A stretch of DNA of 41,900 nucleotides from an uncultured Eudoraea sp. (GTDB lineage Bacteria > Bacteroidota > Bacteroidia > Flavobacteriales > Flavobacteriaceae). Positions 17,238 to 24,906 of the stretch are shown piece after piece. The position numbers and the translations under genes were made by a program. The notes beneath the pieces are model-generated. The model ran no database searches. It was not told the DNA's origin and worked only from the letters and a program-made list of their open reading frames with translations. Position 1 is the stretch's first letter. Every line of letters begins with the position of its first letter. Where the stretch lies: assembly GCF_947258925.1 (NCBI RefSeq), contig NZ_CAMYKG010000023.1, forward strand, positions 1 through 41,900, in the 5' to 3' direction.

Positions 17238-17262
17238 TAAGTTGTGTAGTTTAGTTTTAAAG

Positions 17263-17285
17263 GGGGGCCTAACAGCCCCCTTTTT
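17263..17285 (+). terminator. Intrinsic terminator between convergent genes
   Basis: GGGGGC and GCCCCC pair over a CTAACA loop, followed by five T residues. On the plus strand it ends secreted paralogue 2. The minus-strand MOSC gene stops at 17286, directly next to it. Confidence 0.85.
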
Positions 17286-17918
17286 CTATAGGTACTTTTT
17301 TAAGCTTTCCCTTTTGAGCTCAGGGAGGGCTGAATTCTCTAGTGCCAGCTTTAAGACTTTTTGATCTTTTTCCCTGGCATAAAGTAATTGAAAGAACTCA
17401 AACACGGTTAATGGGCTATCGGACGCTTCAATAAGGGTCAATCTGTCGCCCGACGAAACTAATCCTTCTTCAAGTATTTTTACATAAGTACCCGGGAATC
17501 CGTATTCTATAAATTCTTTTAAAATCTGCTGGGTACCAAATCTTATCCCTAATTTAAAACAGGGCTCCCTGGGTTGTGATATCTGCACCAAGGCCTTTCC
17601 AATTTTATAAATATCACCAATTCTAATTTGAGTTTCATCCATACCGCTCACACTGAGATTTTCCCCGAACATTCCCCAATTCCAGTCTAGCTCCGGATAC
17701 CTGTTTTTCCAATAAGGATAGTGTTTTTCTGAAAAGAGATAACACGCTTTATAAGTACCTCCATGTACCTTTCGGTTTGCAATAGCATCATTTGCAACGC
17801 TTTCTTTTTCCAAAAGCAATGGAGAGCTCGTAGGATATTTAAAGATACCCGTATTGAGTACTTTTCCTTTCCAATTAATTTTGGTTAAGTTTCCAATATT
17901 GGTTGATATCACCTGCAT
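17286..17918 (-). CDS. MOSC domain protein (YiiM-like molybdenum cofactor binding)
   Basis: This is a 210-residue MOSC protein. RKVHGGTYKACYLFSEKHY, then WGMFGENLSVSG and RIGDIYKIGKALVQISQPRE are the family blocks. Cys120 in QPREPCFKLG is the expected molybdenum ligand. The E. coli YiiM relative reduces N-hydroxylated compounds. The C-terminal segment (about 165-210) resembles the 3-alpha domain of YiiM-type proteins. The gene stands alone on the minus strand and converges on the tandem secreted genes. The substrate is not predictable. Confidence 0.9.
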   Translation of the reverse strand: MQVISTNIGNLTKINWKGKVLNTGIFKYPTSSPLLLEKESVANDAIANRKVHGGTYKACYLFSEKHYPYWKNRYPELDWNWGMFGENLSVSGMDETQIRIGDIYKIGKALVQISQPREPCFKLGIRFGTQQILKEFIEYGFPGTYVKILEEGLVSSGDRLTLIEASDSPLTVFEFFQLLYAREKDQKVLKLALENSALPELKRESLKKYL

Positions 17919-18065
17919 TCTTTAAAGATATCAACCCCTTCGATGAATCACAAACCTGAATGCCTGATATATTTATAGAATTCTCAGAATATGACAAGTA
18001 AATAGGTAAAAAGAGTAGTTAGGGCCTAAACAAATTCAGGTGGAATTCCCAATCGTTTAGACGTT

Positions 18066-18443
18066 TTATTTAAGTTCAAATAACATAAACTGTATAGTTC
18101 CAAGACTACAATTTTCAAAGTCCTGGATATGCTCTCCCTGGTTTTTAATATTAAAATAGTAAACATCCCCTTTTTTAAATTCCACGAAGTTTATTTCGCC
18201 ATTGCCTTGATGGATAACCCCAAAACCTTCTGTCAGGAAAGTATAACTAAAGTCATTTGTAATTTTGCGAAAAGGGAGTCTTTCCTTTGGTTTTAAGGTA
18301 ATATACCGCATACTGAATTCCTCATTTTGGTAGGCGGGGGTATGGCTATGCGTTTCATCGATTTGCTCGGATCTCAATTCGTTTAATCTGTTAATTTCCC
18401 AACTTTCAAAATTTCCTTCCGGACTTAATTCTATTAAATTCAT
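18066..18443 (-). CDS. Small cupin-fold protein
   Basis: This 125-residue protein has no signal peptide. GFGVIHQGNGEINFVEFKKG followed by DVYYFNIKNQGEH fits a single cupin barrel. Some usual metal-binding histidines are missing in the first motif, so an enzymatic role is uncertain. Upstream on the same strand lies an RNA-like unit that ends in a terminator 37 bases before the start codon, so expression may be controlled by attenuation or driven by a separate weak promoter. The substrate and partner are unknown. Confidence 0.7.
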   Translation of the reverse strand: MNLIELSPEGNFESWEINRLNELRSEQIDETHSHTPAYQNEEFSMRYITLKPKERLPFRKITNDFSYTFLTEGFGVIHQGNGEINFVEFKKGDVYYFNIKNQGEHIQDFENCSLGTIQFMLFELK

Positions 18444-18479
18444 GTTTATTATTTATAACTTCTGTCAGCTTTGTAATTC

Positions 18480-18509
18480 AAAAAAATAGGGCCATATAAA
18501 ATGGCCCTA
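18480..18509 (-). terminator. Intrinsic terminator upstream of the cupin gene
   Basis: A perfect nine-base stem (18487-18495 with 18501-18509) has a five-base loop and is followed by a T-tract in minus-strand sense. It lies 217 bases beyond the AraC gene stop, so it more probably ends a short separate RNA. Confidence 0.8.
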
Positions 18510-18592
18510 AGGGGAACTATTTCGATTCAACTGTCAAAATAACTTCCCGCACACGGGAAGCACTAAACATGCAGCACTATAGTCAAATCGAG
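18480..18592 (-). ncRNA. Candidate structured small RNA or attenuator leader
   Basis: Read on the minus strand, the segment has an outer helix (18582-18591 with 18522-18531, ten pairs including two G-U). An inner hairpin CTTCCCG-TGTG-CGGGAAG spans 18543-18560. A terminator hairpin TAGGGCCAT/ATGGCCCTA (18487-18509) is followed by seven T residues. The two G-U pairs become C-A mismatches on the plus strand, which favours minus-strand transcription. GATATTTG just upstream (about 18595-18602) could be a -7 box. The GGGAA arm could instead pair with TTCCC next to the terminator, so it could switch. No known family is recognised. Confidence 0.5.
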
Positions 18593-18725
18593 CGCAAATA
18601 TCATATAAAGGTTTATTTTGAGTGCAGGAATCCTAGCTGAAGAAGTCTTAATTTCAGAATTAAATACAAAAAAATGTACTATTAAAAATAGTGTTGTAGT
18701 AAACTTTCTGCTGATCTTATGGGTT

Positions 18726-19817
18726 CTATTTTTCCAGAACCTCGGTTTGATAATTCATAGGAGTGGTACCGGTAGCCTTTTTAAAGGCTGTATAAAATGA
18801 AGCTTTGCTGTGAAAACCAACTTCACGGCTCAGCCCTTCAATACTCAATTCAGCAAGAATATCAGTATTTAGTAGTTCCTGAGCTTTCTTTACCCTAAAT
18901 TCATTAATATATGTATTGAAGTTTTTATTATAGTGTTTATTTATTGCCATAGAAACATCTCTGGGATGAACACCCAGAGCGGTTGAAATGTCTACTACAG
19001 TCAGATCCTGTTTTGTGTAAATAGCAGAATCCATTACATAATGGTCAATGCGATTAATAAGCTCAAGGACTTTTTCCTTTGGGTCCTCCTTTTGCAATGA
19101 AGGTTCTTTTAGGTGTAACTCTGCCTTATGGGCAGCAGATAACACATTATATTGGATAATTCCACTAATTGCAATAGAAAAAACGAGTATTAAGTTAGAA
19201 CAGGCTATGAGAAATTCAAATACCGGGGCAACTTCTATAAATAAAGTCCCTATATGCACGGCAACAAGCACAAAACAAAAAGCTATAAAAAACCGGGTCC
19301 ATTGGAGCTGCTTGTTCTTTACTGATGCGAACTGATTTTTTACTTCTTCGGTATGATTATTAAGATATTTATTAATTCGGTAAATTATGTATAAAGAATA
19401 CATAAGTCCGAGAGTAAATAATACTTCGAAAAGATATGTCCCTCGCAGGTATTCCTTTGTCTTTTCAGGAAGTAAAAACAAAACAAACAAAAATAAAATT
19501 GAAATTATGCCCGGATACAATATCTGGTAAGTCACTTTCTCATGAGCAAAAATGGAAATCTTTTGTACGTAAAGAAAAAAGATGGGAAAAATAATCCATG
19601 AAAAGCTAATGGGAAGAAGAAGCAATCCGGGATGATCTTCAAGGATTTTAAAATCTTTGAGGATAACGGGTATAAACTCAATAGCAAAACCTATAAGAAA
19701 TAACCCTAAAAAGAAAGTCGACTTATTCTTCTTGCTAATAAATAGAAGTATTACTCCTAAAATTAATCCTTGAAATATCCCTAGGGCATGAACCAAAGAA
19801 ACGATATTGCTATCCAT
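18726..19817 (-). CDS. Membrane-bound AraC-family transcriptional regulator
   Basis: This is a 363-residue protein. The N-terminal part (about 1-225) has seven or so hydrophobic helices, starting LVHALGIFQGLILGVILLF. A linker follows, then an AraC-type DNA-binding domain (about 255-360) with LTVVDISTALGVHPRDVSMA and IEGLSREVGFHSKASFYTAF. This 7TM plus AraC architecture is common in Bacteroidota and implies a membrane sensor that binds DNA at the membrane. The second helix-turn-helix is well conserved. The target is unknown. The RNA-like unit and the cupin gene lie downstream on the same strand. Confidence 0.9.
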   Translation of the reverse strand: MDSNIVSLVHALGIFQGLILGVILLFISKKNKSTFFLGLFLIGFAIEFIPVILKDFKILEDHPGLLLLPISFSWIIFPIFFLYVQKISIFAHEKVTYQILYPGIISILFLFVLFLLPEKTKEYLRGTYLFEVLFTLGLMYSLYIIYRINKYLNNHTEEVKNQFASVKNKQLQWTRFFIAFCFVLVAVHIGTLFIEVAPVFEFLIACSNLILVFSIAISGIIQYNVLSAAHKAELHLKEPSLQKEDPKEKVLELINRIDHYVMDSAIYTKQDLTVVDISTALGVHPRDVSMAINKHYNKNFNTYINEFRVKKAQELLNTDILAELSIEGLSREVGFHSKASFYTAFKKATGTTPMNYQTEVLEK

Positions 19818-19889
19818 TTACACAATTTTTTACTCTTAAAGGTCTGTAATCTATGGCTTTAAAGCAAATTATGTGGCAGACAAATAACA

Positions 19890-19920
19890 AAACCATTGCA
19901 AATAGTTACAATGGTTTTTA
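19890..19920 (-). terminator. Probable terminator after the DUF6249 gene
   Basis: AAACCATTG (19890-19898) and CAATGGTTT (19909-19917) pair over a ten-base loop. On the minus strand a TTTTGTTATTT stretch follows. On the plus strand the T run is short, so the minus strand fits better. Confidence 0.6.
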
Positions 19921-19944
19921 GTACGCTTAGTAAGATGTTATTGC

Positions 19945-20298
19945 TTACTCCTCTTTCTCTAATTTTTTTGTAAGTGTAAAACCGGCATAAAGACCCAGAC
20001 CGGCCATAATTAAGATAGTTCCGGGATAGGCTACATCTTCATCCATTCCCATGACGTTGGTGAGAATGGAAGCTATGAAAATAGCCAGTCCAACCCCGAT
20101 TAATAATAAAGAAAGATTAAGAATCATTACTTTCCAGAATGGCGCAGCATGCTCCCTTTTTCCTTTTACAAAAATGCTGGCATCGGCGCCTTTTTCAATT
20201 AAGGCCAGACGCTCTTTATTTCGCGTTGAAAAATAAAGATAAAATACGCCAAAGATTGCGCCGAAAACAAGGCCAACTATAATAATTTCTCCTCCCAT
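19945..20298 (-). CDS. DUF6249-like small membrane protein
   Basis: The 117-residue protein has an N-terminal membrane helix (about 4-23), then the soluble motif RNKERLALIEKGADASIF typical of DUF6249-type proteins. Two more membrane helices follow (about 55-78 and 90-110), with a charged Lys/Glu tail. The function is unknown. It diverges from an ECF sigma gene, and both genes have matching ECF-type promoter sequences, so it is likely to be controlled by that sigma factor. A role in envelope stress is inference. Confidence 0.82.
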   Translation of the reverse strand: MGGEIIIVGLVFGAIFGVFYLYFSTRNKERLALIEKGADASIFVKGKREHAAPFWKVMILNLSLLLIGVGLAIFIASILTNVMGMDEDVAYPGTILIMAGLGLYAGFTLTKKLEKEE

Positions 20299-20342
20299 GA
20301 TATTTAGTTTTTAATGAATTAAATTATTTGTTCACTGTGTAT

Positions 20343-20368
20343 GACGATCTGTTTTCTGAGAAGGTTAC
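20343..20368 (-). promoter_or_regulatory. ECF-type promoter for the DUF6249 gene
   Basis: On the minus strand GTAACCTT is followed by CGTCATAC, with 17 bases between GTAAC and CGTC. This matches the plus-strand promoter of the divergent sigma gene in both elements and spacing. The start codon lies about 45 bases downstream. Confidence 0.68.
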
Positions 20369-20397
20369 CGAAAATGAAGTTTTTTTTGTTAGTTTAT

Positions 20398-20423
20398 GTA
20401 ACCTTGATGCAATTATTTACGTC
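20398..20423 (+). promoter_or_regulatory. ECF-type autopromoter of the sigma gene
   Basis: GTAACCTT and CGTCTTAT with 17 bases between GTAAC and CGTC resemble known ECF promoters (-35 with AAC, -10 with CGTC). The ATG is at 20435, so the leader would be only a few bases long. Confidence 0.7.
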
Positions 20424-20434
20424 TTATATTACAA

Positions 20435-21022
20435 ATGAGCCAAAAACCAGACGAGCACCTTATTAAAAGGGTCAGAAGAGGGGAAAACAATGCCTATGCG
20501 ATATTGGTAGATAGGTATAAGCATATGGTATTTACACTGGCATTAAGAATTTTAAAAAACCGTGAGGATGCGGAGGAAATAGCTCAGGATACTTTTTTAA
20601 AGGCCTATCTGGGCCTGAAAGATTTTAAAGGCGATTCCAGGTTTTCCACATGGTTATATAAAATAGCATATTATAGAAGTCTGGATTATTTAAAAAAGAA
20701 TAAGAGACAGGTAAAGACCACATTTATTGATATTTCGGAAGAGTATAATATCGCTGCTATGGATGATGCCTTAGACGGGCTTGAAGCCAGGGAGCGGGCA
20801 GAATTGATTAAACATGCAATCCAGAAACTACCTGCCGATGATTCAGTTCTTATTACTTTGTATTATTTTGAAACACTTACATTGAATGAAATATCAAAAG
20901 TGATGGGGATTCCGGGGAATACCATTAAGGTAAGATTGTTTAGGGGCAGAAAGCGCTTGGCAAAAATTTTAGAAAATAATTTGGAATTAGAAAATATACA
21001 GCATTATGGAAGACACCAATGA
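20435..21022 (+). CDS. ECF-type RNA polymerase sigma factor
   Basis: This is a 195-residue sigma-70 family ECF factor. Region 2 (about 15-85) contains VFTLALRILKNREDAEEIAQ, DTFLKAY and FKGDSRFSTWLYKIAY. Region 4 (about 125-180) contains LPADDSVLITLYYFETLTLN, EISKVMGIPGNTIKVRLFRG and RKRL. The next gene, a small two-helix membrane protein, overlaps it by 17 bases and is the likely anti-sigma factor. Its own upstream region carries an ECF-type site, so it probably activates itself and the divergent DUF6249 gene. The signal is unknown. Confidence 0.95.
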   Translation: MSQKPDEHLIKRVRRGENNAYAILVDRYKHMVFTLALRILKNREDAEEIAQDTFLKAYLGLKDFKGDSRFSTWLYKIAYYRSLDYLKKNKRQVKTTFIDISEEYNIAAMDDALDGLEARERAELIKHAIQKLPADDSVLITLYYFETLTLNEISKVMGIPGNTIKVRLFRGRKRLAKILENNLELENIQHYGRHQ

Positions 21023-21425
21023 AAAACGACTGGATGATTTTGTGAAGAAAGTGGTAAGCAATGCAAGTCTGGAATCACCGTCTGTTGATTTCACCGAAAA
21101 CATTATTTCTAAAATCGCTGTAAGGGAGACCAATAATGCTATAACGGTATATCAACCTTTGATTTCCAAAACAAGCTGGTTGGTTTTGGCAACCCTTACA
21201 ATTCTTTTAATTGCTTATATATTTATTGGAAAATTTGACCTTACCGTTAGTTGGTTACCAAATATTAATACCGGGGTTATAGAAAATATGGACTCAATGG
21301 TTGCCTTATCTCAAATACAACTCCCCAACACTGTGGTTTATGCGCTTATTGGTCTAATGTTGTTCTTTTATTTGCAGATTATCTTTTTAAAGAAATATTT
21401 GGATAGTAGATTGGAATTAAGCTGA
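21006..21425 (+). CDS. Putative anti-sigma factor, membrane protein
   Basis: This 139-residue protein has an N-terminal soluble part (about 1-55) with a helical start, EKRLDDFVKKVVSNASLE. Two membrane helices follow (about 56-75 and 110-130), with a short extracytoplasmic segment between them. It overlaps the ECF sigma gene by 17 bases, which fits co-translation of a sigma/anti-sigma pair. No zinc-binding anti-sigma (HxxxCxxC) motif is present. The call rests on context and topology, not on a recognised domain. Confidence 0.72.
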   Translation: MEDTNEKRLDDFVKKVVSNASLESPSVDFTENIISKIAVRETNNAITVYQPLISKTSWLVLATLTILLIAYIFIGKFDLTVSWLPNINTGVIENMDSMVALSQIQLPNTVVYALIGLMLFFYLQIIFLKKYLDSRLELS

Positions 21426-21460
21426 TTGCTGTGTGCAAGATTCCCTTTTCGTTAAATCAA

Positions 21461-21820
21461 TTAAACCTGTAAATACCAATAGGCCCAATACATTAGCAAG
21501 AACTGTAATGGAATTCTCAGGATAAGTATCCATCTTGGGATCCCTGCCGAAGCTTTCTCATTGGATAACATATAAAAATGTACCGAAAGGAAAATCGTCA
21601 GCATTAGTATTATTCCGTATATGGCTGGATCTTTAAGTTCAGCTGACAACAGACCTATCCCCAATACAATTTCGGCAATACCGCTTAGGGCAACCAATAG
21701 CTTATGATTGGGAAGATAGCCGGGCATTATTCGGATGTAGACCCTGGGGAATACAAAATGCATAATACCTCCAAGGATATATATGGAAGACATGAGCAGA
21801 TAATGCCAGGGATAATTCAT
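21461..21820 (-). CDS. DoxX-like small membrane protein
   Basis: The 119-residue protein has four hydrophobic helices. HYLLMSSIYILGGIMHFVFP is followed by PGYLPNHKLLVALSGIAEI, a pattern seen in DoxX-like proteins (helix, MP.YLP, SGIAEI.LGI). The molecular function is unknown. It lies downstream of htpG on the same strand, but a stable inverted repeat separates them. It converges on the anti-sigma gene, with only 35 bases between stops. Confidence 0.82.
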   Translation of the reverse strand: MNYPWHYLLMSSIYILGGIMHFVFPRVYIRIMPGYLPNHKLLVALSGIAEIVLGIGLLSAELKDPAIYGIILMLTIFLSVHFYMLSNEKASAGIPRWILILRIPLQFLLMYWAYWYLQV

Positions 21821-21869
21821 TTGCTAGTGATTTATAAGAATATACGTCGAAATACTGACAATAATTTAA

Positions 21870-21933
21870 AAATGCTTCACGGATATAACTTCAACTATCA
21901 ATAAGATAAGTTAGAGTTTGCCATGAAGCATTT
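21870..21933 (-). repeat. Inverted repeat between htpG and the DoxX-like gene
   Basis: The arms AAATGCTTCACGG (21870-21882) and CCATGAAGCATTT (21921-21933) match at 12 of 13 positions. The odd pair is G-U on the minus strand but C-A on the plus strand. T-rich sequence follows on the minus strand. It could be a long-loop terminator of htpG or part of a small RNA. Confidence 0.55.
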
Positions 21934-21980
21934 AAAGTACATGAGTTTATTGGCTCATTAAGTATTTAAAAACTAAGTGC

Positions 21981-23867
21981 TTACTTAATCATGTCGTAAC
22001 TACGGTTGATAAAGTTAGTCATTTCTTCCCCCTTCAGTAAGCCTTTTGATAGGCGGGCGAGATCCAAAGACTGATTTATTAAACGGTCTCTTTTCTTGGC
22101 GGTTTTTGTGCCAAGGATCTCACCAACTAGTGGGTGATTTATATTTACTATCAAATTATACATTTCCGGCATATTTCCCATACCAAACATCCCTCCTCCA
22201 CCGGTTTGTTGCATTTCTTTCATTCGTCTCATAAACTCCGGTTCGGTGATGATAAAAGGCGAAGCATTGCTGTCCATAGCTTCTAATTGAACCGTGTATC
22301 CCTTATCAGAAATTACTTCTTCTATATTAGCCTTCAACTTTTCTTTCTCTTCATCCGATAATTTGCTTATTTGAGTATCTTCTTTTTTGATCAGATTATC
22401 CAAATGATCAGCATCTACTCTGGCAAAGGATAAATTCTCGTTTGAAGTTTCCAGTTTTTGCATCAGGTGAGAAACTATGGGCGAGTCCATAAGCAATACC
22501 TCGTATCCTTTAGCTTTAGCGGCATCAATATAACTGTGCTGTGCTTCTTTATCAGATGCATATAGAACTACTAATTTGTCATCTTTGTCCGTTTGAAGGG
22601 TTTTAATTTTTTCTTTTAATTCTTCAAAGGTGTAATAGGTGCCGTCAACTGTAGGATACAGTGCAAATTTGTCAGCTTTTTCGAAGAATTTATCTTCTGA
22701 TAGCATGCCATATTCAATGACTATTTTAATATCGTTCCATTTTTTTTCAAAATCCTCACGATTATTTTTGAATAAGGAAGTAAGCTTATCCGCTACTTTT
22801 CTGGTAATATAGGAGGAAATCTTCTTTACGGCCCCATCAGCCTGCAGATATGATCTGGACACGTTCAGGGGGATATCAGGAGAATCAATTACACCCCTCA
22901 ACATGGTTAGGAATTCTGGAACTATTCCCTCAACATTATCGGTTACAAAAACTTGATTTTGATATAACTGTATTCTGTCTTTTTGAATACTCAGATCATT
23001 GGTGAGCTTTGGGAAATAAAGAATTCCAGTAAGATTAAATGGGTAATCCACATTTAAGTGAATATGGAAGAGTGGCTCTTCGAATTGCATTGGATACAAT
23101 TCCCTGTAAAAAGTAGTGTAGTCCTCATCTTTTAAATCCGCTGGTTTCTTCGTCCAGGCAGGATTTGGGTTATTTATGATGTTATCTACTTCTTTGGTAG
23201 GAGCCGGATCATCTTCTTTAGCACCTTCTGGCTTTGGAAGCGTTTCGGTCTTTGTTCCAAATTTAATTGGAATAGGCATGAACTTATTGTACTTGCGCAA
23301 TAATTCGGAAATCCGATTCTCTTCTAGAAACTCAGTTGAATCATCTGCTATACTCAGAATTATTTCAGTACCACGATCTTTTTTATTGGATTTTTTTAAA
23401 CTGAATTTGGGCGAACCGTCACAACTCCAGTGAACTGCAGGTGCATCAGTATAACTTTTTGTGATTATTTCCACTTTGTCCGCAACCATAAAGGATGAGT
23501 AAAAACCTAGGCCAAAATGTCCTATAATTCCTGATTCTTTATCGGCATCCTTATACTTATCAAGGAATTCTTCTGCACCGGAAAATGCGATGTCATTAAT
23601 ATACTTCTTAACCTCTTCTTCACTCATACCAATTCCCTGATCAATAATATGAAGTTTTTTGCCTTCCTTATCTACCTTAACTTCTATCAAGGGATTACCA
23701 TATTCCACTTTAGCTTCACCCAGAGAACTCAAGTGCCTTAGTTTTAAAGTGGCATCCGTTGCATTTGAAATTAACTCGCGCAAAAATATCTCGTGATCAC
23801 TATAAAGGAACTTTTTAATTAATGGGAAAATGTTTTCGACTGAAACATTGATTTTACCTGTAGCCAT
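21981..23867 (-). CDS. htpG: Molecular chaperone HtpG (bacterial Hsp90)
   Basis: This is a 628-residue ATP-dependent chaperone. The GHKL ATP-binding motifs are ELISNATDA (Asn35), DQGIGMS (about 76-82) and GHFGLGFYSS (about 116-125). The middle domain has LNVSRSYLQADGAVKKI with the conserved Arg. The C-terminal dimerisation domain is complete, and the length is normal. Upstream on the minus strand, at 23931-23945, is a TGACA-N3-TGACA repeat that might be a regulatory site. A long inverted repeat lies past the stop. Confidence 0.97.
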   Translation of the reverse strand: MATGKINVSVENIFPLIKKFLYSDHEIFLRELISNATDATLKLRHLSSLGEAKVEYGNPLIEVKVDKEGKKLHIIDQGIGMSEEEVKKYINDIAFSGAEEFLDKYKDADKESGIIGHFGLGFYSSFMVADKVEIITKSYTDAPAVHWSCDGSPKFSLKKSNKKDRGTEIILSIADDSTEFLEENRISELLRKYNKFMPIPIKFGTKTETLPKPEGAKEDDPAPTKEVDNIINNPNPAWTKKPADLKDEDYTTFYRELYPMQFEEPLFHIHLNVDYPFNLTGILYFPKLTNDLSIQKDRIQLYQNQVFVTDNVEGIVPEFLTMLRGVIDSPDIPLNVSRSYLQADGAVKKISSYITRKVADKLTSLFKNNREDFEKKWNDIKIVIEYGMLSEDKFFEKADKFALYPTVDGTYYTFEELKEKIKTLQTDKDDKLVVLYASDKEAQHSYIDAAKAKGYEVLLMDSPIVSHLMQKLETSNENLSFARVDADHLDNLIKKEDTQISKLSDEEKEKLKANIEEVISDKGYTVQLEAMDSNASPFIITEPEFMRRMKEMQQTGGGGMFGMGNMPEMYNLIVNINHPLVGEILGTKTAKKRDRLINQSLDLARLSKGLLKGEEMTNFINRSYDMIK

Positions 23868-23930
23868 TTTTGTTTTGTTTTTTTAAATTACAATCAACCT
23901 ATGTCAAAAAAAGTACCATACTAATGGCAA

Positions 23931-23945
23931 GTGACAAACTGACAC
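23931..23945 (-). promoter_or_regulatory. Possible control site upstream of htpG
   Basis: The plus strand reads GTGACAAACTGACAC, a TGACA direct repeat with a 3-base spacer, 64-78 bases before the htpG start. No known regulator is assigned. Confidence 0.3.
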
Positions 23946-24036
23946 CCATGTTAAGTTCGATAGCAAAAAGAAAACTTTAACAAATTTTATGTTTAATTAT
24001 TGCGCTTAATACTTAAACATTACGTATTTTTGTTTT

Positions 24037-24150
24037 ATGATTATGGAAGGAAAATTGCTGTGAAAAAGGTTTTTAATTTTATAATCAGATTGTTTATTAA
24101 TTGGTTAGGTTGTTGAAAAGTGTGCTTTCCCTCGAGAGCGCACTTTTTTT
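24037..24150 (+). ncRNA. Candidate small RNA upstream of the TetR-like gene
   Basis: A TATTTTTG -7 box at 24025-24032 has a TTG about 22 bases upstream. The stretch ends in a terminator hairpin and T-tract at 24150, 76 bases before the next gene. The stretch between has no long reading frame and little strong secondary structure apart from the terminator. A short frame ATG 24037 to TGA 24063 (MIMEGKLL) could be a leader peptide, but nothing supports translation. Confidence 0.35.
24118..24150 (+). terminator. Intrinsic terminator in the htpG/tetR intergenic region
   Basis: AAGTGTGCT (24118-24126) and AGCGCACTT (24137-24145) pair with one U-G pair that exists only on the plus strand. It is followed by a run of seven T residues. 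It has no gene just upstream on that strand. Confidence 0.85.
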
Positions 24151-24225
24151 GAAATATCACAACATGAAAACGTTTACTTAAAACGTTGATATAAAAAATA
24201 GAATATTTAAACAATAATTTAAAAT

Positions 24226-24885
24226 ATGTCTGCTAAAGCCACTTCTAAAAAGCCATCGAAAGAAAATATAATTTCTTCTTACATGAATTTTGTTCTGGAA
24301 CACGAATCCGTTCCTAAAACTGTTTACAAGTTTTGTAAGGAAAACAAAATAAAAGAAAATGAGTTTTACTCAATTTTTGGTTCTATCCCGGGAATTCAGC
24401 AAGCCATTTGGCATGCATTCTTTGTTAATACTATGAATCTATTGGCCAAGAATAAGGAATATCAGGAATTTACCAGCAAGGACAAAATGCTCTCCTTTCT
24501 ATTTACGTTTTTTGAATTGCTTAAACTTAATAGGAGTTATGTGCTTTTCACCTTAAATGAGGATCAAAGTCCTTTGAAGAATTTAAAGCAGCTTAAGGGG
24601 CTACGTACTCAAATCAAAGATTTTGCAAAAGAACTGATTGAAGACGATAATAGTGAAAAAGCCTCGAAAATTACACAACATAATCCGGAGCTTTTTTCTG
24701 AAGGGGCATGGGTTCAGTTTTTATTTCTTCTAAAGTTTTGGATGGATGATAATTCGGCAGATTTTGAAAAAACAGATATAGCAATTGAAAAGTCCGTAAA
24801 AACAATTTTTGATGTATTTGATAATACGCCATTAGAGAGTATCATAGATTTTGGTAAATTTCTATATAAAGAAAACTTCTCTTAA
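24226..24885 (+). CDS. TetR-like transcriptional regulator
   Basis: This is a 219-residue, mostly helical protein. The N-terminal 60 residues (ENIISSYMNFVLEHESVPKT, then VYKFCKENKIKENEFYSIF) have the TetR helix-turn-helix layout, although the helix-turn-helix is divergent. The remainder looks like a ligand-binding, dimerising C-terminal domain. An ABC1 kinase gene follows 21 bases downstream on the same strand, and this pairing is often seen in Bacteroidota. DNA binding is inferred from weak similarity, so confidence is moderate. Confidence 0.75.
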   Translation: MSAKATSKKPSKENIISSYMNFVLEHESVPKTVYKFCKENKIKENEFYSIFGSIPGIQQAIWHAFFVNTMNLLAKNKEYQEFTSKDKMLSFLFTFFELLKLNRSYVLFTLNEDQSPLKNLKQLKGLRTQIKDFAKELIEDDNSEKASKITQHNPELFSEGAWVQFLFLLKFWMDDNSADFEKTDIAIEKSVKTIFDVFDNTPLESIIDFGKFLYKENFS

Positions 24886-24906
24886 GCACCATAGCTAAAA
24901 TTATAT

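Larger units (their letters stand above)
23868..24225. other. Intergenic region between divergent htpG and TetR-like genes
   Basis: No gene is seen. It holds the htpG upstream region with a TGACA direct repeat (23931-23945), a TATTTTTG -7 box (24025-24032, plus strand) and a strong terminator at 24118-24150. The box and terminator could bound a short transcript of about 110 bases. Confidence 0.6.

Noticed and set aside
24037..24063. Short leader peptide MIMEGKLL upstream of the TetR-like gene
   Set aside because: No codon pattern or antiterminator pairing supports attenuation, so only the possible small RNA is kept.
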